Part shown: positions 17,880 to 27,259 of the stretch, piece after piece | Layout of the letters: every line of letters begins with the position of its first letter | Position numbering within the stretch: the first letter of the stretch is position 1 | Source: Pseudomonas sp. MUP55 | GTDB lineage: Bacteria; Pseudomonadota; Gammaproteobacteria; Pseudomonadales; Pseudomonadaceae | Assembly (NCBI RefSeq): GCF_034043515.1 | Contig: NZ_CP138214.1 | Coordinates: 2,294,001 to 2,358,000 of the forward strand | Direction: 5' to 3' | DNA length: 64,000 nt | Translations under genes and position numbers: made by a program | Notes under the pieces: model-generated | Told to the model about the DNA's origin: nothing | What the model saw: only the letters and a program-made list of their open reading frames with translations | Database searches by the model: none

Positions 17880-19616
17880 TTAGTGGGAATGCCGTGGGAC
17901 TTCGGCGCCACGGCAGCCCACCAGGAAATCAAAGTCGCAGCCCTGGTCGGCCTGCAGTACATGGTCGATGTACAGCTGGCGATAACCGCCGACGATGAGT
18001 TTTTCGGTGGGCGCCAGGTCCGCCATGCGCGCCGCCAGCTCGGCGTCGGGGATGTCCAGGTGCAAGCGCCCATTGGCGCAGTCCAGTTCGATCCAGTCGC
18101 CTTCCTTCACGGCCGCCAATGGCCCGCCCGCAGCGGCTTCCGGTGCCACGTGCAGCACCACCGTGCCGTACGCCGTGCCGCTCATGCGCGCGTCGGAAAT
18201 GCGCACCATGTCAGTCACGCCCTGGGCCAGCAACTTGGCCGGCAGCCCCATGTTGCCGACTTCGGCCATGCCTGGGTAACCCTTGGGCCCGCAGTTTTTC
18301 ATGACCAGGATCGAGTTGGCGTCCACGTCCAGCTCCGGATCGTTGATGCGTGCCTTGTACATGTCGAAGTTTTCGAACACCACCGCGCGGCCACGGTGCT
18401 GCATCAGCTCTGCGCTGGCGGCGGACGGCTTGAGGACCGCGCCCAGGGGTGCCAGGTTGCCGCGCAACACGCAGATACCGCCGTCGGCGCGGATCGGGTT
18501 GTCGAGGGTGCGGATCACTTCGTCCTGGCCGTAGATCGGTGAGTCCTTGGTGTTCTCGCCCAGCGACTTGCCGTTGACGGTCAAGGCGTTCGGATGCGGG
18601 ATCAGGTCGGCTTCGCCCAGGCGGCGCAGTACCGCAGGCAGGCCGCCGGCGTAGTAGAACTCTTCCATCAGGAAGCGCCCCGAGGGCTGCAGGTCAACGA
18701 TGGTTGGCATGCCACGGCCGATGCGGGTCCAGTCATCCAGGTCCAGTTCCACGCCGATACGGCCGGCGATGGCTTTCAAGTGAATCACCGCGTTGGTCGA
18801 GCCGCCAATGGCTGCGTTTACCCGGATCGCGTTCTCGAAGGCTTCCTTGGTGAGGATCTTCGACAGCTTCAAGTCTTCGCGCACCATTTCCACCGCGCGC
18901 ATGCCCGACATGTGCGCCAGTACATAGCGCCGTGCATCCACCGCCGGAATCGCCGCGTTGTGGGGCAGGGAAGTGCCGAGGGCCTCGGCCATGCAGGCCA
19001 TGGTCGACGCGGTGCCCATGGTGTTGCAGGTACCCGCCGAGCGCGACATGCCGCCTTCGGCCGCGAGGAAGTCATCCAGCGTAATAGTGCCGGCCTTGAC
19101 CTGCTCGCTGAGCTGCCACACCACCGTGCCCGAGCCGATGTCCTGGCCCTTGTGCTTGCCGTTGAGCATCGGCCCGCCGGTAACGACGATGGCCGGTACG
19201 TCACAACTGGCGGCGCCCATCAGCAGCGCCGGGGTGGTTTTGTCGCAGCCGGTCAGCAGTACCACGCCATCGATCGGGTTGCCGCGAATGGCTTCTTCCA
19301 CGTCCATGCTCGCCAGGTTGCGGGTCAGCATGGCGGTGGGGCGCAGGTTGGATTCGCCGTTGGAGAACACCGGGAATTCCACCGGGAAGCCACCGGCTTC
19401 GATCACGCCGCGTTTGACGTGCTCGGCGATCTGGCGGAAATGCGCGTTGCACGGGGTCAGCTCCGACCAGGTATTGCAGATGCCGATGATCGGCTTGCCA
19501 TGGAACTGATGGTCGGCAATGCCCTGGTTCTTCATCCAGCTGCGGTACATGAAGCCGTTCTTGTCGGCGGTACCGAACCACTGGGCGGAGCGTAGGCCGG
19601 GCTTTTTATCAGACAT
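17880..19616 (-). CDS. L-arabonate (pentonate) dehydratase, IlvD/Edd family
   Basis: A 578-residue dehydratase. Iron-sulfur ligand regions are CNTWSELTPCN near residue 54, LLTGCDKTTP and SAGTCNTMGTAS; NAAIGGSTNAVIHL, KNCGPKGYPGMAEVGNMG and SDARMSGTAYGTVVLH are the other family blocks. The sequence is close to the Rhizobium leguminosarum L-arabonate dehydratase as I remember it, rather than to IlvD or Edd proper. It would convert L-arabonate to 2-keto-3-deoxy-L-arabonate in the cytoplasm. Start ATG 19616 (MSDKKPGLR); the frame upstream is open but runs through the operator. Family members also accept D-xylonate, D-galactonate or D-fuconate, so substrate range is open. Confidence 0.9.
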   Translation of the reverse strand: MSDKKPGLRSAQWFGTADKNGFMYRSWMKNQGIADHQFHGKPIIGICNTWSELTPCNAHFRQIAEHVKRGVIEAGGFPVEFPVFSNGESNLRPTAMLTRNLASMDVEEAIRGNPIDGVVLLTGCDKTTPALLMGAASCDVPAIVVTGGPMLNGKHKGQDIGSGTVVWQLSEQVKAGTITLDDFLAAEGGMSRSAGTCNTMGTASTMACMAEALGTSLPHNAAIPAVDARRYVLAHMSGMRAVEMVREDLKLSKILTKEAFENAIRVNAAIGGSTNAVIHLKAIAGRIGVELDLDDWTRIGRGMPTIVDLQPSGRFLMEEFYYAGGLPAVLRRLGEADLIPHPNALTVNGKSLGENTKDSPIYGQDEVIRTLDNPIRADGGICVLRGNLAPLGAVLKPSAASAELMQHRGRAVVFENFDMYKARINDPELDVDANSILVMKNCGPKGYPGMAEVGNMGLPAKLLAQGVTDMVRISDARMSGTAYGTVVLHVAPEAAAGGPLAAVKEGDWIELDCANGRLHLDIPDAELAARMADLAPTEKLIVGGYRQLYIDHVLQADQGCDFDFLVGCRGAEVPRHSH

Positions 19617-19629
19617 GATCGATTCTCTT

Positions 19630-19642
19630 ATTGTATGACTAT
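19630..19642. promoter_or_regulatory. Putative GntR operator O1 (dehydratase side)
   Basis: Read on the minus strand this is ATAGT-CAT-ACAAT, nine of ten matches to the ATAGT-N3-ACTAT pattern. It lies 13 bp upstream of the dehydratase start codon, where binding would block transcription. Its centre is 74 bp from that of O2 (about seven helical turns). Confidence 0.45.
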
Positions 19643-19703
19643 ATGTTCTGAGCGTGGTTAAACATAAGCGCAAAATCGCTGCTTTGGAAGAGTTGTTTTG
19701 CAA

Positions 19704-19716
19704 ATAGTCCTACTAT
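19704..19716. promoter_or_regulatory. Putative GntR operator O2 (between dehydratase and MFS genes)
   Basis: ATAGT-CCT-ACTAT is a perfect 5-bp inverted repeat with a 3-bp spacer, followed by another ATAGTTC half-site. The same pattern recurs upstream of the SDR and mutarotase genes at 29525-29537, which links the two transcription units. Confidence 0.55.
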
Positions 19717-19808
19717 ATAGTTCTTCTCAACTGAGGTATGACCCTGGCGGATTTCCGCGAGAGGCGTCCCCCGAGCTTCTATAAAAACAACAAATCGGAG
19801 ATCGACCC

Positions 19809-21131
19809 ATGAGCCAGGAATTGCGGCTTATTCGGCGCATCACGCTGAAACTGATTCCCTTCCTGATCCTGCTGTACCTGATCGCCTACGTGGACCGTTC
19901 AGCCGTGGGCTTCGCCAAGCTGCACATGGGCGCTGACGTCGGCATCGGCGATGCGGCCTATGGCCTGGGCGCCGGGTTGTTCTTCATTGGCTACTTCCTG
20001 TTCGAGATTCCCAGCAACCTGATGCTCGACCGCTTCGGCGCGCGGCGCTGGTTCGCCCGCATCATGATCACCTGGGGCACCATCACCATCGGCATGGCCT
20101 TCGTGCAGGGGCCGCACAGCTTCTATGTGATGCGCTTTCTGCTCGGCGCGGCCGAGGCGGGGTTCTTTCCGGGCGTGCTTTATTACATTACGCAGTGGTT
20201 CCCGGTGCGCCACCGCGGCAAGATCCTCGGGCTGTTCATCCTCTCCCAACCCATTGCCATGATGATCACCGGCCCCGTGTCCGGCGGCCTGCTGGGCCTG
20301 GACGGCACCCTTGGCCTGCACGGCTGGCAGTGGCTGTTCATCGTGATCGGCACCCCGGCGATCCTGCTGACCTGGCCGGTACTGCGCTACCTGCCGGACG
20401 GCCCCAAGCAGGTCAACTGGATGAGCGAGGACGAGAAAGCCTGGCTCACCGGTGAGTTGAACAAAGACCTGCAAGCCTACGGCCAGACCCGCCACGGCAA
20501 CCCGCTGCATGCCCTCAAGGACAAGCGCGTGCTGCTGCTGGCGCTGTTCTACCTGCCGGTGACCTTGAGCATCTATGGCCTGGGCCTGTGGTTGCCGACC
20601 TTGATCAAGCAGTTCGGCGGCAGTGACCTGACCACCGGTTTCATCTCCGCCGTGCCCTATATCTTCGGCATCATCGGCCTGCTGATCATCCCGCGCAGTT
20701 CCGACCGCCTGAATGACCGCTATGGCCACCTCGCCGTGCTTTATGTACTCGGCGCCATCGGCCTGTTTTCAAGCGCCTGGCTGAACGCGCCGGTGCTGCA
20801 GATGGCGGCGCTGTGCCTGGCTGCCTTTGCGATGTTTTCCTGCACGGCAGTGTTCTGGACCTTGCCGGGCCGCTTCTTCGCCGGTGCCAGTGCGGCGGCC
20901 GGTATCGCCTTGATCAACTCGGTGGGCAACCTCGGCGGCTACATCGGCCCGTTCGTGATTGGTGCGCTCAAGGAATACACCGGCAACCTGGCCTCGGGCT
21001 TGTACTTCTTGTCCGGCGTGATGCTGTTCGGGCTGGTGCTGACCTTGGTGGTCTACCACCTGCTGGAGCGCAAGCATGTGCTGCCCGCCGACCAATTCGC
21101 CGCCAGCGCCCGTGGCGCTACACGTACTTAA
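19809..21131 (+). CDS. MFS transporter, anion:cation symporter type (sugar-acid uptake)
   Basis: A 440-residue protein with 12 predicted membrane helices. YVDRSAVGFAK in helix 1 and GYFLFEIPSNLMLDRFGARRW are hallmarks of the ACS subfamily (glucarate, galactonate, phthalate and tartrate permeases). It starts the plus-strand operon with the FAH protein, KGSA dehydrogenase and lactonase, so it probably imports an aldonate such as arabonate or galactonate, complementing the AraFGH system for the free sugar (inference). Confidence 0.9.
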   Translation: MSQELRLIRRITLKLIPFLILLYLIAYVDRSAVGFAKLHMGADVGIGDAAYGLGAGLFFIGYFLFEIPSNLMLDRFGARRWFARIMITWGTITIGMAFVQGPHSFYVMRFLLGAAEAGFFPGVLYYITQWFPVRHRGKILGLFILSQPIAMMITGPVSGGLLGLDGTLGLHGWQWLFIVIGTPAILLTWPVLRYLPDGPKQVNWMSEDEKAWLTGELNKDLQAYGQTRHGNPLHALKDKRVLLLALFYLPVTLSIYGLGLWLPTLIKQFGGSDLTTGFISAVPYIFGIIGLLIIPRSSDRLNDRYGHLAVLYVLGAIGLFSSAWLNAPVLQMAALCLAAFAMFSCTAVFWTLPGRFFAGASAAAGIALINSVGNLGGYIGPFVIGALKEYTGNLASGLYFLSGVMLFGLVLTLVVYHLLERKHVLPADQFAASARGATRT

Positions 21132-21146
21132 TTCAGGAGAAATGGC

Positions 21147-22136
21147 ATGCGTTTAGTTCAGTTCGAGTTGCCCAACGGCGAACGCCGCGTCGGCGTAGTG
21201 CAAGGCACACAGCTGCGCGAAGTTCAGGCTGCGCGCAGCGTGCGCGAGTTGGCCCTGGCCGCCATCGAAGCCGGGGTTGGCCTGGAGCAGCAGGTGAACA
21301 GCCTTGGCCTGGGCGACAGCCACGACTACGCCGCTCTGCTGGCCGACCTCAAGGTACTGCCGCCGTTGGATCACCCGGACCCTGCGCACATGCTGATCAG
21401 CGGCACCGGCCTGACCCACCTGGGCAGCGCCTCGGCGCGGGACAAAATGCACCAGGCCGGCGACGACACCGCCTTGACCGACACCATGCGCATCTTCAAA
21501 TGGGGCGTTGAGGGCGGCAAGCCAGCCGCCGGCCAGGCAGGCGTGCAACCGGAGTGGTTCTACAAGGGCGACGGCAGCACCGTTGTCCGCCCTGGCGCCG
21601 CCTTCCCGGTACCGCCATTTGCCGAAGACGCGGGCGAAGAGCCGGAAATCGGCGGCCTCTACGTGATCGGCCCCGACAGCAAGCCTTATCGCGTGGGCTT
21701 TGCGGTAGGTAACGAGTTCTCCGACCATGTGATGGAACGCAAGAACTACCTGTACCTGGCCCATTCCAAACTGCGCAGTTGCAGCTACGGGCCGGAATTG
21801 CGCGTGGGCGAGTTGCCCCAGCATCTGGCAGGCACCAGCCGCATCCTGCGCAACGGCGAAGAAATCTGGCGGAACGAATTCCTCAGCGGCGAGGCCAATA
21901 TGTGCCACAGCCTGGAAAACCTCGAATACCACCACTTCAAATACCGCCAGTTCCTCAAGCCCGGCGATGTGCACATTCACTTCTTCGGCACCGCCACCTT
22001 GTCATTTGCCGACGGTATACGTACCCAGGCCGGCGATGTGTTCGAGATCACCCAGGCTGAATTCGGCGCGCCGCTGGTCAACCGTGTCGGCAGCAGTGAT
22101 GCGGCATTCGAACCCGGCAACGTCATTACCCTTTAA
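21147..22136 (+). CDS. FAH-family 2-keto-3-deoxypentonate dehydratase candidate (AraD1/GguC-like)
   Basis: A 329-residue fumarylacetoacetate-hydrolase-fold protein (MRLVQFELPNGERRVGVVQG). The metal-binding region shows EEPEIGGLYVI and VGNEFSDHVMER. Agrobacterium GguC and archaeal 2-keto-3-deoxyarabinonate dehydratase belong to this fold (family knowledge). Placed between the dehydratase and the alpha-ketoglutarate semialdehyde dehydrogenase, it best fits the second dehydration, from 2-keto-3-deoxy-L-arabonate to alpha-ketoglutarate semialdehyde. No DapA-type AraD occurs in the cluster. The alternative is a diketo-deoxypentonate hydrolase, as in the pathway that splits the chain. The RBS (AGGAG) is well placed. 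Confidence 0.85.
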   Translation: MRLVQFELPNGERRVGVVQGTQLREVQAARSVRELALAAIEAGVGLEQQVNSLGLGDSHDYAALLADLKVLPPLDHPDPAHMLISGTGLTHLGSASARDKMHQAGDDTALTDTMRIFKWGVEGGKPAAGQAGVQPEWFYKGDGSTVVRPGAAFPVPPFAEDAGEEPEIGGLYVIGPDSKPYRVGFAVGNEFSDHVMERKNYLYLAHSKLRSCSYGPELRVGELPQHLAGTSRILRNGEEIWRNEFLSGEANMCHSLENLEYHHFKYRQFLKPGDVHIHFFGTATLSFADGIRTQAGDVFEITQAEFGAPLVNRVGSSDAAFEPGNVITL

Positions 22137-22147
22137 AGGAGAGCCCC

Positions 22148-23728
22148 ATGCCTCAGTTTCTTGGCCACAACTACATCGGCGGCCAGCGCAGCGCCAACGG
22201 CAGCATCACGCTGCAAAGCGTCTACGCGGCCACCGGCGAAGCCTTGCCCCAGAATTTCTATCAGGCGACCCCACAGGAAGTCGATGCCGCCGCCAAGGCT
22301 GCCGCCGCAGCTTACCCGGCTTACCGCGCCTTGAGCGCTGCGCGCCGGGCACAGTTTCTCGATGCGATCGCCGATGAGCTGGACGCGTTGGGCGATGATT
22401 TCGTTGAACTGGTCTGCCGCGAAACGGCGCTGCCGGCGGCGCGTATCAAAGGCGAACGCGGGCGCACCAGCGGCCAGATGCGCCTGTTCGCCACCGTGTT
22501 GCGCCGTGGTGATTTCTACGGCGCGCGTATCGACAAGGCCCTGCCGGATCGCCAGCCACTGCCACGCCCGGACCTGCGCCAATACCGCATCGGCCTGGGC
22601 CCGGTCGCGGTGTTTGGCGCCAGTAACTTTCCCCTGGCATTTTCCACCGCCGGCGGCGATACCGCGGCTGCACTGGCGGCGGGTTGCCCGGTGGTATTCA
22701 AGGCCCACAGCGGGCATATGGCGACGGCGGAGCAGGTGGCCGATGCGATCATCCGCGCCGCGCAAGCCACCGAAATGCCGGCGGGCGTGTTCAACATGAT
22801 CTTCGGCGGCGGCGTGGGCGAAGCGCTGGTCAAGCATCCGGCAATCCAGGCTGTCGGCTTTACCGGCTCGCTCAAGGGCGGCCGCGCGCTGTGCGACATG
22901 GCCGCAGCCCGCCCGCAACCGATCCCGGTGTTTGCCGAGATGTCCAGCATCAACCCGGTCATCGTGCTGCCACAGGCGCTGGCGGCACGCTCCGAAAGCG
23001 TTGCCCGCGACCTGACCGCCTCGGTGGTGCAGGGCTGCGGCCAATTCTGCACCAACCCCGGCCTGGTGATCGGTATCGCATCGCCGGCGTTCAGCGCATT
23101 CACGCAACAAGTCGCGCAACTGATCGGCGAGCAACCGGCGCAAACCATGCTCAACGCGGGCACCCTGGGCAGCTACGGCAAGGGCCTGGAAAAACTCCTG
23201 TCCCACCCAGGCATCAAGCATCTGGCGGGCAACCCGCAATCGGGCAACCAGGCCCAGCCGCAGTTGTTCAAGGCTGAGGTGGGCCTGTTGATCGACGGCG
23301 ATGAGGTGCTGCAGGAAGAAGTGTTCGGCCCGACCACGGTGTTCGTCGAAGTCGCCGACCAGGCCCAACTCAGCGCGGCCTTGCATGGACTGCACGGGCA
23401 GTTGACCGCCACCATCATTGGCGAACCGGCCGACCTGCAACAGTTCGCCGAGCTGACGCCGCTGCTGGAGCAGAAAGTCGGGCGCATCCTGCTCAACGGC
23501 TATCCCACCGGTGTGGAAGTCTGCGATTCGATGGTGCACGGCGGGCCATACCCGGCCACCTCCGATGCCCGTGGTACCTCGGTCGGCACCTTGGCCATCG
23601 ATCGTTTCCTGCGCCCGGTGTGCTTCCAGAACTACCCTGATAGCCTGCTGCCCGACGCGCTGAAAAACGCCAACCCGTTGCGTATCCAGCGGCTGGTGGA
23701 TGGCGCGCCGTCTCGAGAATCGCTGTAA
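22148..23728 (+). CDS. Alpha-ketoglutarate semialdehyde dehydrogenase
   Basis: A 526-residue aldehyde dehydrogenase, longer than usual ALDHs and of the KGSADH II/III type. It begins MPQFLGHNYIGGQRS; GASNFPLAF replaces the common IPWNxP motif, which is typical of this subfamily. The base is in AEMSSINP and the nucleophile in CGQFCTNPG. It oxidises 2-oxoglutarate semialdehyde to 2-oxoglutarate with NAD(P)+, the last step of oxidative pentose breakdown. AAGGAG lies 8 nt before the start, 11 bp after the FAH gene. Confidence 0.93.
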   Translation: MPQFLGHNYIGGQRSANGSITLQSVYAATGEALPQNFYQATPQEVDAAAKAAAAAYPAYRALSAARRAQFLDAIADELDALGDDFVELVCRETALPAARIKGERGRTSGQMRLFATVLRRGDFYGARIDKALPDRQPLPRPDLRQYRIGLGPVAVFGASNFPLAFSTAGGDTAAALAAGCPVVFKAHSGHMATAEQVADAIIRAAQATEMPAGVFNMIFGGGVGEALVKHPAIQAVGFTGSLKGGRALCDMAAARPQPIPVFAEMSSINPVIVLPQALAARSESVARDLTASVVQGCGQFCTNPGLVIGIASPAFSAFTQQVAQLIGEQPAQTMLNAGTLGSYGKGLEKLLSHPGIKHLAGNPQSGNQAQPQLFKAEVGLLIDGDEVLQEEVFGPTTVFVEVADQAQLSAALHGLHGQLTATIIGEPADLQQFAELTPLLEQKVGRILLNGYPTGVEVCDSMVHGGPYPATSDARGTSVGTLAIDRFLRPVCFQNYPDSLLPDALKNANPLRIQRLVDGAPSRESL

Positions 23729-23744
23729 CGCATCAGGAGGCTTC

Positions 23745-24608
23745 ATGTCGTTGAGCGCAGTCACCCCACACCGTGCGCGGTTGGGCGAAGGGCCGTTCTG
23801 GGATATCCCGTCCCAGGCCCTGTATTGGGTGGACATCGCCGCCAGGCAGGCCCTGCGCCTGATGGACGGGCAGTTGCGCGTGTGGCAATTGCCCGAGCAC
23901 GTCTCGGCGTTCATCCCCTGTGAAAGCGGGGATGCGCTGGTGACCCTGAGCAGCGGTGTGTACCGCCTGGACTTGACCACCGAAGCCCTGACCCTGCTGT
24001 GCGTAGCCGACCCGCACGCGGGCAACCGTGGCAACGAAGCGCGCTGTGATGCCCAGGGCCGGCTGTGGCTGGGCACCATGCAGAACAATATCGGGGAGCA
24101 GGGCGAAGACCTGCCCATCACCCGGCGCTCCGGTGGCCTGTTCCGTGTCGATGCCGATGCGCGGGTCACGCCGTTGCTGACCGGCCTGGGCATTCCCAAC
24201 ACGTTGCTTTGGAACGAGGAGGGCAGCCAGGTGCATTTCGGCGACAGCATGGACGGCACGCTCTATCAGCATTCGATCCGGTCCGACGGCCAGCTCGAAC
24301 CCGCCCAGGTGTGGTTCGCACCTCACGAACGCGGCGGGCCGGACGGCTCGGCCATGGACAGCGAGGGCTACATCTGGAATGCCCGTTGGGACGGCAGCTG
24401 CCTGTTGCGCCTGACACCCTCGGGTGAAGTGGATCGCATCATCGAACTGCCCGTCAGCCGTCCCACCAGTTGCGTGTTCGGTGGGCCCGACCTCACCACG
24501 TTGTATATCACTAGCGCCGCGAGCCCCTTGGATCACCCCCTGGACGGTGCGGTGCTGGCCATAGAAGTTGATGTCCCTGGAAAACCTTGCACTCGCTTTG
24601 CCGGATAA
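23745..24608 (+). CDS. SMP-30/gluconolactonase family L-arabinolactonase
   Basis: A 287-residue six-bladed beta-propeller. The metal-ligand Glu is in RARLGEGPFWD, the Asn/Asp ligands in GIPNTLLWNEE and FGDSMDGTLYQ, with GGPDGSAMDSEGYIWNARW later. It should hydrolyse the aldonolactone made by the dehydrogenase at 29631. Start ATG 23745 follows AGGAGG. The frame closes just before a REP doublet. Confidence 0.9.
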   Translation: MSLSAVTPHRARLGEGPFWDIPSQALYWVDIAARQALRLMDGQLRVWQLPEHVSAFIPCESGDALVTLSSGVYRLDLTTEALTLLCVADPHAGNRGNEARCDAQGRLWLGTMQNNIGEQGEDLPITRRSGGLFRVDADARVTPLLTGLGIPNTLLWNEEGSQVHFGDSMDGTLYQHSIRSDGQLEPAQVWFAPHERGGPDGSAMDSEGYIWNARWDGSCLLRLTPSGEVDRIIELPVSRPTSCVFGGPDLTTLYITSAASPLDHPLDGAVLAIEVDVPGKPCTRFAG

Positions 24609-24612
24609 ACCC

Positions 24613-24712
24613 TGTAGGAGCGGGCTTGCCCGCGAAAAACGTCAACGATAACGCGTTCATCCTGGATGAACGCGGTGCTCTCAGGTTTTTCGCGAGCAAG
24701 CTCGCTCCTACA
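24613..24712. repeat. REP doublet, GTAGGAGCGGGCTTGCCCGCG type
   Basis: Arms TGTAGGAGCGGGCTTGCCCG and CGAGCAAGCTCGCTCCTACA are complementary with a few mismatches. An inner ATCC/GGAT hairpin sits at the centre. It separates the catabolic genes from araF and may adjust expression between them. Confidence 0.88.
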
Positions 24713-24746
24713 AAAAAACACAAAACAACAACAAGGAGTCACCCGC

Positions 24747-25751
24747 ATGAATCGTCGTCCTGGTTTGCGTTCCCTGTGCTGCGCCGCTGTGGCGGTCTCG
24801 GCCATGAGCTTGAGCGGCCTGCTGCTGGCCGCTGAAGAAGTGAAGATCGGCTTTCTGGTCAAACAGGCGGAAGAACCCTGGTTTCAAACCGAATGGGCTT
24901 TTGCCGAAAAAGCCGGCAAGGAGCACGGTTTCACGGTAATCAAGATCGCCGTGCCGGACGGTGAGAAGACCCTCTCGGCCATCGACAGCCTGGCCGCCAA
25001 CGGCGCCAAGGGCTTTGTGATCTGCCCGCCGGACGTATCGCTGGGCCCGGCGATTGTCGCCAAGGCCAAGGTCAACGGCTTGAAAGTCATCGCTGTGGAC
25101 GACCGCTTCGTCGATGCCAAGGGCAACTTCATGGAGGACGTGCCGTACCTGGGCATGGCCGCCTTCGAAGTGGGCCAGAAGCAGGGCGCCGCGATGGCCG
25201 CCGAAGCGAAAAAACGCGGCTGGGACTGGAAGGACACTTACGCGGTGATCAACACCTTCAATGAACTGGACACCGGCAAGAAACGCACCGACGGCTCGAT
25301 CAAATCCCTGGAAGAAGCCGGCATTCCCAAGGACCACATCCTCACCGCCGCGCTTAAAACCCTCGACGTTCCGGGCAGCATGGACGCCACCAACTCGGCC
25401 CTGGTCAAACTGCCCAGCGGCGCGAAAAACCTGATCATCGGCGGCATGAACGACAACACCGTGCTCGGCGGCGTACGCGCGACCGAAAGTGCCGGTTTCG
25501 CGGCGGCCAACGTGATCGGCATCGGCATCAATGGCACCGACGCCATCGGCGAATTGAAGAAAGCCAACAGCGGTTTCTTCGGCTCGATGCTGCCTAGCCC
25601 GCACATCGAGGGCTACAACACCGCACTGATGATGTACGAGTGGGTCACCAAGGGCACCGAACCGCCCAAGTACACCGCCATGGACGAAGTGACCTTGATC
25701 ACCCGCGACAACTTCCAGGCCGAACTGACCAAGATCGGGCTGTGGAAATGA
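24747..25751 (+). CDS. araF: L-arabinose-binding periplasmic protein AraF
   Basis: A 334-residue substrate-binding protein. The signal peptide is at residues 1-29, cut near LLA-AEE. The mature start (KIGFLVKQAEEPWFQTEW) and blocks IKIAVPDGEKTLSAIDSLAA, GMNDNTVLGGVRATE and GIGINGTDA match E. coli AraF closely. It delivers L-arabinose (also D-galactose or D-fucose) to AraGH. Start ATG 24747 has AAGGAG 8 nt upstream. The stop overlaps the araG start (ATGA, 25748-25751). Confidence 0.95.
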   Translation: MNRRPGLRSLCCAAVAVSAMSLSGLLLAAEEVKIGFLVKQAEEPWFQTEWAFAEKAGKEHGFTVIKIAVPDGEKTLSAIDSLAANGAKGFVICPPDVSLGPAIVAKAKVNGLKVIAVDDRFVDAKGNFMEDVPYLGMAAFEVGQKQGAAMAAEAKKRGWDWKDTYAVINTFNELDTGKKRTDGSIKSLEEAGIPKDHILTAALKTLDVPGSMDATNSALVKLPSGAKNLIIGGMNDNTVLGGVRATESAGFAAANVIGIGINGTDAIGELKKANSGFFGSMLPSPHIEGYNTALMMYEWVTKGTEPPKYTAMDEVTLITRDNFQAELTKIGLWK

Positions 25752-27250
25752 CCGCTGCAGCCCTTCGTTTTGACGCAATCGGCAAAACCTTTCCTGGGGT
25801 CAAGGCGCTGGATGGCATCAGCTTCACCGCCCACCCCGGGCAAGTGCATGCGTTGATGGGCGAGAACGGTGCGGGTAAATCGACGCTGCTGAAGATCCTC
25901 GGCGGCGCCTATATTCCCAGCACCGGCTCGGTGCAGATCGGCGAGCAGGTAATGGCCTTCAAATGCGCCGCCGACAGCATTGCCAGCGGCGTTGCGGTGA
26001 TTCACCAGGAGTTGCACCTGGTGCCGGAAATGACCGTCGCCGAGAACCTGTTCCTGGGGCATATGCCGTCGCGCTTTGGCGTGGTCAACCGCGGCCTGCT
26101 GCGCCAGCAAGCGCTGGCGTGCCTCAAGGGCCTGGCCGATGAGATCGACCCTGAAGAGAAGCTTGGTCGCCTGTCCCTGGGCCAGCGCCAATTGGTGGAA
26201 ATCGCCAAGGCGCTGTCCCGTGGCGCCCATGTGATCGCTTTCGATGAGCCGACCAGCAGCCTTTCGGCCCGGGAAATCGACCGTTTGATGGCGATCATCA
26301 CGCGCCTGCGCGACGAGGGCAAAGTGGTGCTCTACGTGTCGCACCGCATGGAGGAGGTGTTCCGTATCTGCAATGCGGTCACGGTGTTCAAGGATGGGCG
26401 TTTTGTGCGCACCTTCGATGACATGAGCGCGCTCAGCCATGACCAGTTGGTGACCTGCATGGTCGGCCGCGATATCCAGGACATCTACGATTACCGCCCG
26501 CGCGAGCACGGCGAAGTCGCGTTGAAGGTCGACGGCCTGCTGGGAACCGGCTTGCGCGAACCGATCAGCTTCCAGGTACGCAAAGGCGAAATTCTCGGCC
26601 TGTTCGGGCTGGTGGGGGCAGGGCGCACCGAGCTGCTGCGCTTGCTCAGTGGCCTGGAACGCGCCAGTGCGGGCAGCCTGGAACTGTGCGGCGAGCCCCT
26701 GCAGTTGCGCACGCCCCGTGATGCGATTGCCGCCGGCGTGCTGTTGTGCCCCGAGGACCGCAAGAAGGAGGGCATCATTCCGCTGTCCAGTGTTGCCGAG
26801 AACATCAACATCAGTGCCCGTGGCGCGCATTCCACGTTTGGCTGGCTGTTGCGCGACGGCTGGGAAAAAGGCAACGCCGATCACCAGATCAAGGCGATGA
26901 AGGTCAAGACCCCGAACGCGGCGCAGAAGATCATGTACTTGTCCGGAGGCAACCAGCAAAAGGCCATTCTTGGCCGCTGGCTGTCGATGCCGATGAAGGT
27001 GCTGCTGCTGGACGAACCGACCCGTGGCATCGATATCGGCGCCAAGGCCGAGATCTACCAGATCATCCATAACCTCGCGGCGCAAGGCATTGCGGTGATC
27101 GTGGTGTCCAGCGACCTGATGGAAGTCATGGGCATTTCCGACCGCATCTTGGTGCTGTGCGAAGGCGCCATGCGCGGTGAACAACTGCGCGCACACGCGA
27201 CTGAATCCAACCTGCTGCAGCTGGCCTTGCCGCGCGGCGTGGCGAACTGA
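25748..27250 (+). CDS. araG: L-arabinose ABC transporter ATP-binding protein AraG
   Basis: A 500-residue tandem ABC ATPase of the CUT2 class. The first domain has Walker A GENGAGKST, signature LSLGQRQ and Walker B VIAFDEPTSS. The second has the degenerate P-loop GLVGAGRTEL, signature YLSGGNQQK and LLLDEPTRGID. The asymmetry of the two P-loops is normal for sugar transporters of this class. Translationally coupled to araF. Confidence 0.95.
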   Translation: MTAAALRFDAIGKTFPGVKALDGISFTAHPGQVHALMGENGAGKSTLLKILGGAYIPSTGSVQIGEQVMAFKCAADSIASGVAVIHQELHLVPEMTVAENLFLGHMPSRFGVVNRGLLRQQALACLKGLADEIDPEEKLGRLSLGQRQLVEIAKALSRGAHVIAFDEPTSSLSAREIDRLMAIITRLRDEGKVVLYVSHRMEEVFRICNAVTVFKDGRFVRTFDDMSALSHDQLVTCMVGRDIQDIYDYRPREHGEVALKVDGLLGTGLREPISFQVRKGEILGLFGLVGAGRTELLRLLSGLERASAGSLELCGEPLQLRTPRDAIAAGVLLCPEDRKKEGIIPLSSVAENINISARGAHSTFGWLLRDGWEKGNADHQIKAMKVKTPNAAQKIMYLSGGNQQKAILGRWLSMPMKVLLLDEPTRGIDIGAKAEIYQIIHNLAAQGIAVIVVSSDLMEVMGISDRILVLCEGAMRGEQLRAHATESNLLQLALPRGVAN

Positions 27251-27259
27251 GAGACGACC

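Noticed and set aside
22133..24259. 708-codon minus-strand ORF opposite the semialdehyde dehydrogenase and lactonase genes
   Set aside because: It spans two real genes antisense, has no domain, and shows typical shadow composition.
24613..24712. Riboswitch before araF
   Set aside because: The structured sequence is a REP doublet found elsewhere in the window (52171-52270), not a conserved aptamer.
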